From VXNE01 sp965248075 (GTDB taxonomy: Bacteria; Pseudomonadota; Gammaproteobacteria; Pseudomonadales; Azotimanducaceae), in NCBI GenBank assembly GCA_965248075.1, contig CBDFIL010000003.1:1178001-1242000 (forward strand): a stretch of DNA of 64,000 bases, given 5' to 3'. Position numbers and translations under genes: made by a program. The notes beneath the pieces are model-generated. The model did no database searches. It had not been told where the DNA came from and saw only the letters and a list, made by a program, of their open reading frames with translations. Below are positions 48,269 to 56,615 of this stretch, piece after piece. Within the stretch, counting starts at the first letter, position 1. Each line of letters opens with the position of its first letter.

Positions 48269-49453
48269 ATGCTGACCAGCCAGGAGATCGCACAGTACGA
48301 ACAGGACGGCTTCCTGGTACTGCGCGCACAGTTCGACGATGCCGAGATCGCGAGCTTCGAGCAAGCGTATCCCAGACAGGCGTGGCACACGTCCGGGCCG
48401 CCCGGCAAGACCTACCCGGAACCCGCCCGCTACACGCTCGCAAGAAGCTGCATGGCGGACCCGGACCTGGCGGCGATCGCCGAGCACCCCCGCGTGCTCG
48501 ACCCCGTAGCGACCCTGCTCGGCGAAGATCCGATCCTGACGGCCTTCGTACTCTACGACCGCACGCCGGACGGGCCGGCGATCCCGAAGCACAACGACTA
48601 CAAACGCTGGCGCCCGGTCGGCTCGTCGATGCACTGGCTGTTCGCCATCGTGCCCTTCACGGACTACGACGAGGCGGCGGGGCCGTTGTTCGTCTCCCCC
48701 GGCTCGCACCGGACCGAGCGGGTCCGGGACGTCGGCGGGCGCGCGCTGCACGTCGACCCGCCGCCCACCCCGGACGACGAGAGCTTCATCGACCCGGAAC
48801 TGAAACGGGGCGACCTGCTGCTGATGAACATGCATTGCTGGCATCGCGCGGGACCGAATCGCTCCAGGCGCCCGCGGACGGGCTTCTTCAACAAGTATGC
48901 GGCGCAGAGCTTTCCACCGGCGACGGGCTACTACGTGTTCAACGACGCCGCATATGAGGCACTGTCGAGCGCGGGGCGCAAGCTCGTCGCGGTGCACTCG
49001 GACAGGCCGGTGGCCGTCACCCGCATGCTGCTCCAGCGGCGGGGGCCGTGCGGCCCCGAGTTCCTGCTCGCGCGGGATGACGCCGGCGACCTCGGGCTTC
49101 CAGGGGGTCCGACCTTCCACGAACACGCCATTCCGGATTGGGACTACGGCAACTACGTCGCGGCGGTGCACGCGGCCATGCGCAAGCAAATGAAGGTGGA
49201 GAGTCCCTGGGCAACCTATGTCGGCGACTACGACGAGGGCGACGTCCTGTCACGGGTCTACGCCTACGAGATGAGCGGCCATGGCTTCCCGGTCGCCTAC
49301 CGCGGCGAATGGCTCCCCGCGTGCGACGCGCTCGACGGGAGCTTCGCGCAGGATTACGTCGCTGCCGCCGTCACCGAGTGGATGCGGCCGGGCGTGACGC
49401 GGGGCAAGGCTGTCTCGCAGGCCCAGGCGCGCGTGGATCAATACGCGTATTGA
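48269..49453 (+). CDS. Phytanoyl-CoA dioxygenase (PhyH) family protein with an extra C-terminal domain
   Basis: 394 residues from ATG 48269 (GAGGAA upstream). The PhyH domain occupies residues about 1-250: EIAQYEQDGFLVLRAQFDDA, the iron ligands His and Asp in PKHNDYKRW and His with Arg in MHCWHRAGPNRSRRPRTGFF. The remaining 140 residues are not PhyH. RMLLQRRGPCGPEFLLARDD, GDLGLPGGPTFHE and VAAVHAAMRKQMKVE have the outline of a Nudix domain, but the REx2EExGU box is not conserved. It would hydroxylate an acyl-CoA or other substrate with 2-oxoglutarate and Fe(II). The IS110-type element begins right after its stop. Confidence 0.87.
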   Translation: MLTSQEIAQYEQDGFLVLRAQFDDAEIASFEQAYPRQAWHTSGPPGKTYPEPARYTLARSCMADPDLAAIAEHPRVLDPVATLLGEDPILTAFVLYDRTPDGPAIPKHNDYKRWRPVGSSMHWLFAIVPFTDYDEAAGPLFVSPGSHRTERVRDVGGRALHVDPPPTPDDESFIDPELKRGDLLLMNMHCWHRAGPNRSRRPRTGFFNKYAAQSFPPATGYYVFNDAAYEALSSAGRKLVAVHSDRPVAVTRMLLQRRGPCGPEFLLARDDAGDLGLPGGPTFHEHAIPDWDYGNYVAAVHAAMRKQMKVESPWATYVGDYDEGDVLSRVYAYEMSGHGFPVAYRGEWLPACDALDGSFAQDYVAAAVTEWMRPGVTRGKAVSQAQARVDQYAY

Positions 49454-50791
49454 CCCCGCGGGGCTGGTAGGACTCTTCACCTTTCTGCAAAGTGTTTTTT
49501 TGGGTTGGGCTAGGGTCCGGACGGGTTCTCCTGTGTTGTTGGTTGTTGCGCGGTTGGAGGCGCCGTACGGGTCCGGGACGACGTAGGCGCCGCGCCGGCC
49601 GCCGGGTTTGGAGGTGCGCGTGCCCCGCAGCGCGCGGGCATGACCGTGGCCGCGATCGCGCAGGGCCTGGTATCGGGCCTGGCAGAGCGGATCGCACTGC
49701 GTGGCAACGCCAGCCCACAGGTGGACGATGTCGCGCAGCCGCCGGTGCGCGGCGAGGCGGCGCGTGACGATACGGCTCTTGCCGGACTGTCGGGTGACCG
49801 GTGCCACGCCGCACAGGCAGCGCCGCGCGTGATAGTCGCGCCGCCGCAGGGCGTCGTACGCCTCTGCCAACAGCGTGGCGCTGACTACCGGACCGACTCC
49901 GGGCAGGGATCGCAGGATGGCCACGTCACGCTGTTGTTCTGGCTGCCCCGGCGCTGGCTCCTCGGCATCGCCTTGCGGCGTGCCGAGCTGGTCGAGGAAC
50001 GCGTTGAGTTGCGTGCGCGCCTCGGCGAGTTGCTTGTTGACCACGACGAGGCGTTTCGAGAGCAGCCGCACGTGCATCTCTGCGACGCGCGCCGCGGCCG
50101 CATCGATGGCCAGCGGGCGTTGCTGCAGTTGGCCTTTCAGCGTGGCGCCGTCGAAGCGCCGGATACGGTGTTTTTTCAACAGCTTGTCGTAGGACGTCAC
50201 GCGCACGCCGCGCGCGGCCGCCGGGGTCGGCACGCGCTTCCACAGGTCCAGTGCCCAGGGCTTGGCGAGATCTGCCACGGTGTCGTTGAACTGCGGGTAG
50301 CAGCGCCACAGCTGCTCGCGCATCTGGTTGCTGAGCCGCACGCGCTCGCGCTTGAGCTCCTCGGCGATGCGCGACCACTCGCGCAGTTCGACGATGAGCG
50401 GATCGGTCGCTTCCACCTGGTGGAAGGCGTCCGCATCGCTGCGCAGCGCCGCCGCCAGCACCCACGCGTCGCGGCGGTCATCCTTCGCACCGGCTGGCGA
50501 GTGGCGATCGCGGAACCGGTCCAGTTGCTTGGGATTGATCGAGTGCACCGCCAGGCCGTACGCCAGCAGGCTCTCCACGACCGGCCCGCGCGGCGTCTCG
50601 ATCGCCACGCCGACTGTCTCCCCCGGTGCATCCGCGGTGCTGTCCGCGATGCACGCCACCATCTCCGCCAAGCCCGCACCGCCATGCGCGAACGCACGTT
50701 CCTTGCGAACCCCTCCCGCACTGTCGAGGATGCACACGTGGTGCGTGCGCGATCCCCAGTCCACCCCAACGAACCATTGCAGTTGTGCCAT
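49250..50791 (-). CDS. IS110-family transposase with atypical C-terminus
   Basis: A 513-codon frame from ATG 50791, of which about 1-390 is a normal IS110 transposase. The RuvC-like DEDD residues are Asp11 (GVDWGSRTH), Glu65 (VAIETPRG), Asp105 and Asp108 (AKDDRRDAW). The C-terminal Tnp domain has LRSLPGVGPVVSATLLAEAY and CGVAPVTRQSGKSRIVTRR, whose Ser is the likely nucleophile. After RGHGHARALRG the sequence loses similarity: the usual WxxxLxxMLxxxTxYD end is missing, and the frame runs on through 49453-49250, antisense to phyH. A natural stop may have been lost. Family members excise and insert using an element-encoded bridge RNA. Confidence 0.9.
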   Translation of the reverse strand: MAQLQWFVGVDWGSRTHHVCILDSAGGVRKERAFAHGGAGLAEMVACIADSTADAPGETVGVAIETPRGPVVESLLAYGLAVHSINPKQLDRFRDRHSPAGAKDDRRDAWVLAAALRSDADAFHQVEATDPLIVELREWSRIAEELKRERVRLSNQMREQLWRCYPQFNDTVADLAKPWALDLWKRVPTPAAARGVRVTSYDKLLKKHRIRRFDGATLKGQLQQRPLAIDAAAARVAEMHVRLLSKRLVVVNKQLAEARTQLNAFLDQLGTPQGDAEEPAPGQPEQQRDVAILRSLPGVGPVVSATLLAEAYDALRRRDYHARRCLCGVAPVTRQSGKSRIVTRRLAAHRRLRDIVHLWAGVATQCDPLCQARYQALRDRGHGHARALRGTRTSKPGGRRGAYVVPDPYGASNRATTNNTGEPVRTLAQPKKTLCRKVKSPTSPAGSIRVLIHARLGLRDSLAPRHARPHPLGDGGSDVILREAPVERVARGEPFAAVGDREAMAAHLVGVDP

Positions 50792-50909
50792 GTTGCTTCC
50801 TTGTAGTCACCAGTTCGGGCGCGCCACGATGCCTGCCGGTCCCTGTACTGGCGCTCAAGGCGCAAACTCTTCACTGGGCATCCATCGTGGCAAACCGCCG
50901 GGGCACTAG
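49461..50909 (-). mobile_element. IS110-family insertion sequence, approximate limits
   Basis: Limits are proposed from related sequences on both sides of the transposase: CCGCGGGGCTGGTAG at about 49456-49470 and CCGCCGGGGCACTAG at 50895-50909. ACTCTTCAC also occurs inside both ends (49472-49480 and 50866-50874). The element would be about 1.4 kb, normal for the family. IS110 elements make no target duplication, so exact ends cannot be fixed without an empty site. The non-coding parts are the approximately 100 bp before the start codon and the approximately 150 bp after the loss of similarity. Confidence 0.5.
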
Positions 50910-51006
50910 TCCTACTTAGGTGCTCGGGGCACAAGGGGCGACTCGGTCGCTCCCGGCAGCATGCCCGCTGCGCGCCTCTCGGCACGCAGCGTTGGGAATG
51001 GTACAG

Positions 51007-51109
51007 GGGCGACCCTCGTGGTCGCCCGTGTCCGAGTCGTGCACGACATGCAGGCGGCCGTTGCCCGCGGCGTGCACAACACCAATACGGGCGACCACAA
51101 GGGTCGCCC
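51007..51109. repeat. Inverted pair of GGGCGACC hairpins (REP doublet-like)
   Basis: Hairpin A: GGGCGACC-CTCGT-GGTCGCCC (51007-51027). Hairpin B: GGGCGACC-ACAAG-GGTCGCCC (51089-51109). With their flanks (CAGGGGCGACC...GCCCGTG versus ATACGGGCGACC...GCCCCTA) they are inverted relative to one another. Hairpin B ends 1 bp before the stop codon of TonB receptor 2 (51110-51112). A weaker relative lies at about 50936-50953. The rest of 50792-51109 shows no gene. Confidence 0.8.
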
Positions 51110-53641
51110 CTACCAGTCGAACCCCACGCGTCCGGCCAGGCCGAACGGCGTATCCACCGGGTAGGCGATCCCCCACAGGACATTGGAGAGGTGGGTCTTG
51201 GCGAGTTGGTTCGGCAATTCGTCCAGCAGGTTGTTGACGCCCAGGGCTGCGCGCACGGCGCCGACCCGGAACCGCGCCTCCACATCCACTGTCGTGGCCC
51301 CGTCGATGGTGATCATGCCCGTGTCCAGCGGATGCTGCGTCGTCTTGCCGTAGTAGTTCGCACGCAGGAGCGCGCCGAACGTTCCACGTTCCCAGTCCGC
51401 GGTGAGGTTCGCCGGGCGACGGGGCTGCCCTCGCTCGAGCGTGTCGGCGGCCCAGCCCCCGAAGTAGTCCCCGAAGCCGAGTCCGCTCGGGGCACTGGCG
51501 GGCAGCCGCTCTCCCGAGATCTCCGTCTTGCTGGCGTTGGCGTTGCCCGACAGCCACAGGTAGCCACCCGCCACGGGCACGCCCCACCGCACGGAGAGGT
51601 CGACGCCCCGGGTTTCCGTATCCACGCCGTTGAAGAAGAATGCGGCCGTCGACACGCGCTCCGCGTCGCACACCGGGATCCCGGTGCATCCAAGGCCGCG
51701 CGATCGCACCACGCGGTCTTCGATGTCCGTCTGGTAGACGTCCAGCGTGACGTGGAAGTTGCCGGCCGTCGAGTACACCAGCCCTGCGCTCCAGTTCTCC
51801 GAGGTCTCGTGCCGCAGGGCATGCACGCCGAACGCCCGGGGTATGGCGTGCCCTTCATTCGCGGCGAAGACGGTCGTCAGCCCCTCCTGGCTGCCGACGA
51901 AGAGGATGGAATTGAAGCGGCGCTGGGCCAGGCTCGGAGCACGGAAGCCGGTGGACACGGCAGCGCGTAACGCGAGCCCCTCGGCGAGGTCGAGCCGCGC
52001 CGTCAACTTGCCTGTGGTCTGCGATCCGGCGTCGCTGTAGTTCTCCGCGCGCAGCGCGAAACCGAGCGACAGCGTCGGCAGCGGCTGCATTTCCAGCTCC
52101 AGGTACGCGGCCTGGCTCTTGCGGCTGTCGTCGCTCAACTCGGCGTTGCGGGGACTGTAGCCCGGATAACCCTGGAACCCGCACGCCGCCACCGTGCCCT
52201 CGAGCGGCGCACCGGTCGAGCCGACGGCAAAGGCGCCGTAGTCGCGCGCGTGCGGCAGCCCGCAGGACCAGGCGGCTTCGTCCCCCGCGATCTGGCCGTA
52301 CCCCTCGTGCCGGTGTTCGAGCCCGGCAGCGGCCGCCGTCAGCAGACTGTCCTCGAACGCACGGCGCACGTCCAGATTCACCGTCAGCTGGTCGAACTCG
52401 ATGCCGCCGCTGTTTCCCGACAGCGGGCCGGCGTTGGCGACGATCTCGGCCACGCTCGCCTGTGGATTGAGATGCAGGTACTGCGCGCCGATGGAGGCGT
52501 TGATGGAACCCGACACCCCGAAGTCGTACTCGTTCCTGCCGTAGACCGCACTGACGTCGAAGTCCCAGTCGCCCAGGGTGCGCCGCATGCCGGCCGCGAG
52601 CGACACATCGTCCACGCGGGACTCCTCGTAGGGCACGAAACCGTCCGGATACACCGGGTGGGTATTGCGTTCGTGGAAATTGATGAAGTTCGGGACGACG
52701 AAGTCCCACGTCGCATCGCCCGACTGCAGGCCTTCCCAGTAGTTGTGCCGGAAACGGTACGCGCCGCTCGAGCGCCCTTCCCGGCGCGACATCCCACCGA
52801 AGGCGTAGAGCTGCGCGTCGCCCACCGGCAGGCTGGCGTTGAAGAAGAGCGACCGGCCCGATACCGCCGGCGAGCTGGTGGTGATGAGTTCGTCCTGGAA
52901 GTTCGGGTCCAGTCCGCCGTTGCCGCCGTTGCGGCGTATCGCGTTTTCGTCGTGCCACTCGCCGGAAACGTGCAGGAAGCCGTCGGCCCCGAGCGCGAAC
53001 CCGCCGTGGAACGCCACGCTCTGCTGCGAGACGTCCGCGCCTCCCGCGCCGCCGTACAGAGTGACCTCCCCGCCGTCAACGTCCTCTCGCAACACGAGGT
53101 TGATGACCCCGGCGATGGCGTCCGAGCCGTATTGGGCGGACGCGCCGTCACGCAGTACGTCGACGCGCGCGACCGCCGACGCCGGCAGGCTCCTCAGGTC
53201 GGTTCCCCCGGTGCCGTAACCGATAACGCCGTCGAGTATGCGCAACCACGCGATGTTGTGACGACGCTTGCCGTTGACGAGCACCAGGGTCTGGTCCGGG
53301 GCAAGACCGCGCAGGGTGGCGGCGCTGTGGGCCGCCCCATCCCCCACCGCCAGGCGGGAGTAGTTGAAGGAAGGGGCCAGCTTCGTCAGCGTGGCGCCGA
53401 GATCGATCTCTCCCGCTCGTTCGAGGTCCATGCCCTGGAACACGTCCACGGCCACGGGCACTTCGTCCGCGCGGCTCTCGATCCGGGCGCGGCTACCCAC
53501 GACCACGACAATTTCGTCGATGGCCCTGAGGTCTGGAGTTCCCGCCGTTTCGCGATCCTCGGCCGCGACGGTCATGAAGCCGGTGGCGACCACTGCAACG
53601 AGCCAACCGGCGCGGTAGTGCTTCAAAGCCTCTTGCGCCAT
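51110..53641 (-). CDS. TonB-dependent receptor 2
   Basis: An 843-residue protein. A signal peptide (YRAGWLVAVVATGFMTVAAE) precedes the plug: AIDEIVVVVGSRARIESRAD, LAPDQTLVLVNGKRRHNIAW and VLRDGASAQYGSDAIAGVIN. The barrel ends in PFGLAGRVGFDW with a terminal Trp. It shares the plug motif order of receptor 1 (VLxNGKRRH; LRDGASAQYGSDAIAG) and belongs to the same large subfamily, but the two barrels differ. The ligand is unknown. The stop codon lies next to a hairpin repeat. Confidence 0.92.
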   Translation of the reverse strand: MAQEALKHYRAGWLVAVVATGFMTVAAEDRETAGTPDLRAIDEIVVVVGSRARIESRADEVPVAVDVFQGMDLERAGEIDLGATLTKLAPSFNYSRLAVGDGAAHSAATLRGLAPDQTLVLVNGKRRHNIAWLRILDGVIGYGTGGTDLRSLPASAVARVDVLRDGASAQYGSDAIAGVINLVLREDVDGGEVTLYGGAGGADVSQQSVAFHGGFALGADGFLHVSGEWHDENAIRRNGGNGGLDPNFQDELITTSSPAVSGRSLFFNASLPVGDAQLYAFGGMSRREGRSSGAYRFRHNYWEGLQSGDATWDFVVPNFINFHERNTHPVYPDGFVPYEESRVDDVSLAAGMRRTLGDWDFDVSAVYGRNEYDFGVSGSINASIGAQYLHLNPQASVAEIVANAGPLSGNSGGIEFDQLTVNLDVRRAFEDSLLTAAAAGLEHRHEGYGQIAGDEAAWSCGLPHARDYGAFAVGSTGAPLEGTVAACGFQGYPGYSPRNAELSDDSRKSQAAYLELEMQPLPTLSLGFALRAENYSDAGSQTTGKLTARLDLAEGLALRAAVSTGFRAPSLAQRRFNSILFVGSQEGLTTVFAANEGHAIPRAFGVHALRHETSENWSAGLVYSTAGNFHVTLDVYQTDIEDRVVRSRGLGCTGIPVCDAERVSTAAFFFNGVDTETRGVDLSVRWGVPVAGGYLWLSGNANASKTEISGERLPASAPSGLGFGDYFGGWAADTLERGQPRRPANLTADWERGTFGALLRANYYGKTTQHPLDTGMITIDGATTVDVEARFRVGAVRAALGVNNLLDELPNQLAKTHLSNVLWGIAYPVDTPFGLAGRVGFDW

Positions 53642-53794
53642 GGGCGTTTCCCCTGGAACAGGATCCGCACCGGCACCTTACACCGCCGGACCCGCGCCCG
53701 GAAGGTCCCCATCAGGAGTCCGCCTGATCGAGCCTCGGACGCGGCGCCAGCGCGGATTCGACCGGCGCGGACGGTCGCCCGTCCCCGCAGGGCC

Positions 53795-53808
53795 GTGTTG
53801 TAATACAC
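53795..53808 (+). promoter_or_regulatory. Candidate promoter/operator of uvrB
   Basis: GTGTTGTAATACAC is a palindrome in its outer parts (GTGT/ACAC, 6-bp centre) and contains a -10-like TGTAAT (53799-53804), 24 nt before the uvrB ATG. uvrB is SOS-controlled in many bacteria; the sequence is not the CTGT-N8-ACAG LexA box, so LexA control is only a possibility. Confidence 0.35.
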
Positions 53809-53831
53809 GCTTCGAATTCCCGATCCGAGCG

Positions 53832-55844
53832 ATGCAGGCACCCTCCGAGTTTCGCGTGGTCGCGGGCTACGCGCCCGCCGGCGACCAGCCCACTGCCATC
53901 GCCTCGCTGGTGGACGGGCTCGAAGACGGTCTGGCGCACCAGACGCTGCTCGGCGTCACCGGCTCCGGCAAGACCTTCGCCGTGGCGAAGGTGATCGAAG
54001 CGGTGCAGCGCCCTACGCTCGTGCTCGCCCCCAACAAGACCCTGGCGGCACAGCTCTACGGCGAGTTCCGGGAGTTCTTCCCCTACAACGCCGTCGAGTA
54101 CTTCGTCTCCTACTACGACTATTACCAGCCGGAGGCCTACGTTCCCGCGTCCGACACGTACATCGAGAAGGACGCGTCCATCAACGCGCACATCGAACAG
54201 ATGCGGCTGTCGGCGACCAAGGCGCTGATCGAGCGGCGCGACGCGATCATCGTGGCCTCCGTATCGGCCATCTACGGGCTCGGCGATCCCCAGTCCTACC
54301 TGCAGATGGTGCTGCACCTCGACCGCGGCGATCGGGTCGACCAGCGCTACATCCTCATGCGACTCGCGGAACTCCAGTACACGCGCAACGACACGGCGTT
54401 CCAGCGCGGCGCCTACCGGGTGCGCGGCGACGTGATCGACGTCTTTCCCGCCGAGTCCGAGAAGGAAGCGGTGCGGATCGAGCTGTTCGACGACGAGATC
54501 GACAATCTGTCCCTCTTCGACCCGCTGACGGGCGAAGTCCTGCGACGGGTGGCGCGCTTCACGGTCTTTCCGAAGACCCACTACGTGACGCCTCGCGAGC
54601 GGATTCTCGGCGTCGTGGACGAGATTCGCGAGGAGCTCGGCGAACGGGTGCGCTACCTGAAGGAGCAGAACAAGCTCGTCGAGGCACAGCGTCTCGAGCA
54701 GCGCACCCGCTTCGACCTCGAGATGATCAAGGAGATCGGCTACTGCAGCGGGATCGAGAACTACTCCCGCTATCTTTCCGGACGCGAGGCCGGACAACCG
54801 CCGCCGACCCTGTTCGACTACCTGCCCAATAACTCACTGCTGTTGATCGACGAGTCCCACGTCACGGTCCCGCAGCTCGGCGGCATGTACAAGGGCGACC
54901 GGTCGCGCAAGGAAACGCTGGTCGAGTACGGCTTCCGCCTGCCGTCTGCGCTCGACAACCGGCCGCTGCGATTCGACGAATGGGAGACCCTGGCGCCGCA
55001 GATGATCTTCGTCTCCGCGACGCCCGGGCCCTACGAGAACAACTACGCCGGACAGGTCGTCGAGCAGGTGGTCCGGCCGACAGGCCTGATCGACCCGGAG
55101 GTGATCGTCCGGCCGGCGTCGACGCAGGTCGACGATCTCTTCGAAGAGATCCGTGCGACCGTGGGCCGCGGCGAGCGGGTGCTGGTCACGACGCTGACCA
55201 AGCGCATGGCCGAGGACCTGACCGACTACCTCGACGAGCACGGCGTCCGGATCCGCTACCTGCACTCCGACATCGACACCATGGAGCGCACGGAGATCGT
55301 GCGCGATCTGCGGCTCGGGGTGTTCGACGTACTCGTTGGCATCAACCTGCTGCGGGAAGGGCTGGACATGCCGGAGGTGTCCCTCGTGGCCATCCTCGAC
55401 GCCGACAAGGAGGGCTTCCTCCGAGCCGAACGCTCGCTCATCCAGACGATCGGCCGGGCCGCGCGCCATCTCAACGGGCGGGCGATCCTGTATGCCGACC
55501 GGATGACCGGTTCGATGCGCGTCGCGATCGACGAGACCAACCGACGCCGCGGGAAGCAACTCGAATTCAACGCCGAACACGGCATCACCCCGCGCGGCAT
55601 CGTCAAGGAGATTCCCGACATCATGGCCGGCGCGCGAGCCGCCCCGGGCGCGCCGAAGTCCCGTCGGCGCAAGGCCGAGAAGAAGCGCCAGAGAATGGTG
55701 CCCGAGGATCCCGCAGTGCTCGGCAAACTCCTCGCCAAACTCGAGGCAGAGATGTTCGAGCGGGCGAAGAACCTCGAGTTCGAGGAGGCGGCCGCATTGC
55801 GCGACGAGATCACGGCGCTGCGCGACCGGCAGTTGATGGCGTAA
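53832..55844 (+). CDS. uvrB: Excinuclease ABC subunit B
   Basis: 670 residues from ATG 53832, the normal length (the frame is open to 53640). Helicase motif I LLGVTGSGKTFAVAKVI; the beta-hairpin region YYDYYQPEAYVPASDTYIEK; motif II LLIDESHVTVPQ; motif III MIFVSATPGPYE; motifs V-VI VLVGINLLREGLDMPEVSLV and QTIGRAARH. A C-terminal UVR domain (LEAEMFERAKNLEFEEAAALRD) contacts UvrC. It is the damage-verifying subunit of nucleotide excision repair. Confidence 0.99.
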   Translation: MQAPSEFRVVAGYAPAGDQPTAIASLVDGLEDGLAHQTLLGVTGSGKTFAVAKVIEAVQRPTLVLAPNKTLAAQLYGEFREFFPYNAVEYFVSYYDYYQPEAYVPASDTYIEKDASINAHIEQMRLSATKALIERRDAIIVASVSAIYGLGDPQSYLQMVLHLDRGDRVDQRYILMRLAELQYTRNDTAFQRGAYRVRGDVIDVFPAESEKEAVRIELFDDEIDNLSLFDPLTGEVLRRVARFTVFPKTHYVTPRERILGVVDEIREELGERVRYLKEQNKLVEAQRLEQRTRFDLEMIKEIGYCSGIENYSRYLSGREAGQPPPTLFDYLPNNSLLLIDESHVTVPQLGGMYKGDRSRKETLVEYGFRLPSALDNRPLRFDEWETLAPQMIFVSATPGPYENNYAGQVVEQVVRPTGLIDPEVIVRPASTQVDDLFEEIRATVGRGERVLVTTLTKRMAEDLTDYLDEHGVRIRYLHSDIDTMERTEIVRDLRLGVFDVLVGINLLREGLDMPEVSLVAILDADKEGFLRAERSLIQTIGRAARHLNGRAILYADRMTGSMRVAIDETNRRRGKQLEFNAEHGITPRGIVKEIPDIMAGARAAPGAPKSRRRKAEKKRQRMVPEDPAVLGKLLAKLEAEMFERAKNLEFEEAAALRDEITALRDRQLMA

Positions 55845-55964
55845 GGCGCCGATGCGGCGCGTCGGCCAGTTGTCCTGCCCCTCGATGGAAGAGGCTGCCA
55901 GTTGCCGCCCGCACGGCAAATCCGACAAACTCCGATCTATCGACGTCTGACCGGGGAAGCACCG

Positions 55965-56591
55965 ATGTCCGACAGTAGTGACCCTTCGCACCTCGTCCGC
56001 TTCTGGACATGGCGCGACAACCTGCACCAGCGGCTCACCAGCACGCACGAGGACGACGACGCGCACCACGAGGCCTTCGCCGCGCGGGCGCTGGAACTTC
56101 GCGACGAGATCGAGTTCCTCGCCAGGAACGGCCTGAACGAGGGCGCCGAGGAATCCCTGGGAACGCTCGCCGAGCAGGACATGACCGACTTCTGCATCAT
56201 GGTGGATCTGGCCGCTGACGTCGCCATCGACGACGTGGCCCCGCTCGAACCGGAGACGCGACTGCACCTCGCGGAATTCCTGGACAACGAGCCCTGGCAC
56301 TCCCTCATGGTCGATACCGACCTGACCGTCGCGCTCGCCATGATCGAGGATCTCGCCGCCGGCGGCGACACGCGGGCCTGGTACGAAGTCTCGCCGGACC
56401 TGGTGCGCGTCACCGCCCGCGTGCTCGACCAGGCGAACGCCGAGCAGATACGGCGTTTCGCCGGAGAACTCAACGCCTTGCACGAAGCCAGCGGCACGTC
56501 CGTACCGGCCGATGCGGCCGAGATCATCGGCTACATCGTCGAGAACGCCGCCAACCGCCTCGGACTGCGTCCACCGGAGCTGTCGATCTGA
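55965..56591 (+). CDS. Unknown acidic helical protein
   Basis: 208 residues from ATG 55965 (GGGGAAG upstream; frame open to 55902). Not recognised. It is acidic and helical, without signal peptide or membrane segments: VRFWTWRDNLHQRLTSTHED, RALELRDEIEFLARNGLNEG, FCIMVDLAADVAIDDVAPLE and VSPDLVRVTARVLDQANAEQ. It lies 120 bp after uvrB in the same direction and converges on the helicase gene, 24 bp away. No function is proposed. Confidence 0.75.
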   Translation: MSDSSDPSHLVRFWTWRDNLHQRLTSTHEDDDAHHEAFAARALELRDEIEFLARNGLNEGAEESLGTLAEQDMTDFCIMVDLAADVAIDDVAPLEPETRLHLAEFLDNEPWHSLMVDTDLTVALAMIEDLAAGGDTRAWYEVSPDLVRVTARVLDQANAEQIRRFAGELNALHEASGTSVPADAAEIIGYIVENAANRLGLRPPELSI

Positions 56592-56615
56592 CGTTTCCCC
56601 GCGCGCGAGACTGCG

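Noticed and set aside
49485..49500. Terminator with T-run after phyH
   Set aside because: A run of seven T is present, but no stable stem directly precedes it on the plus strand.
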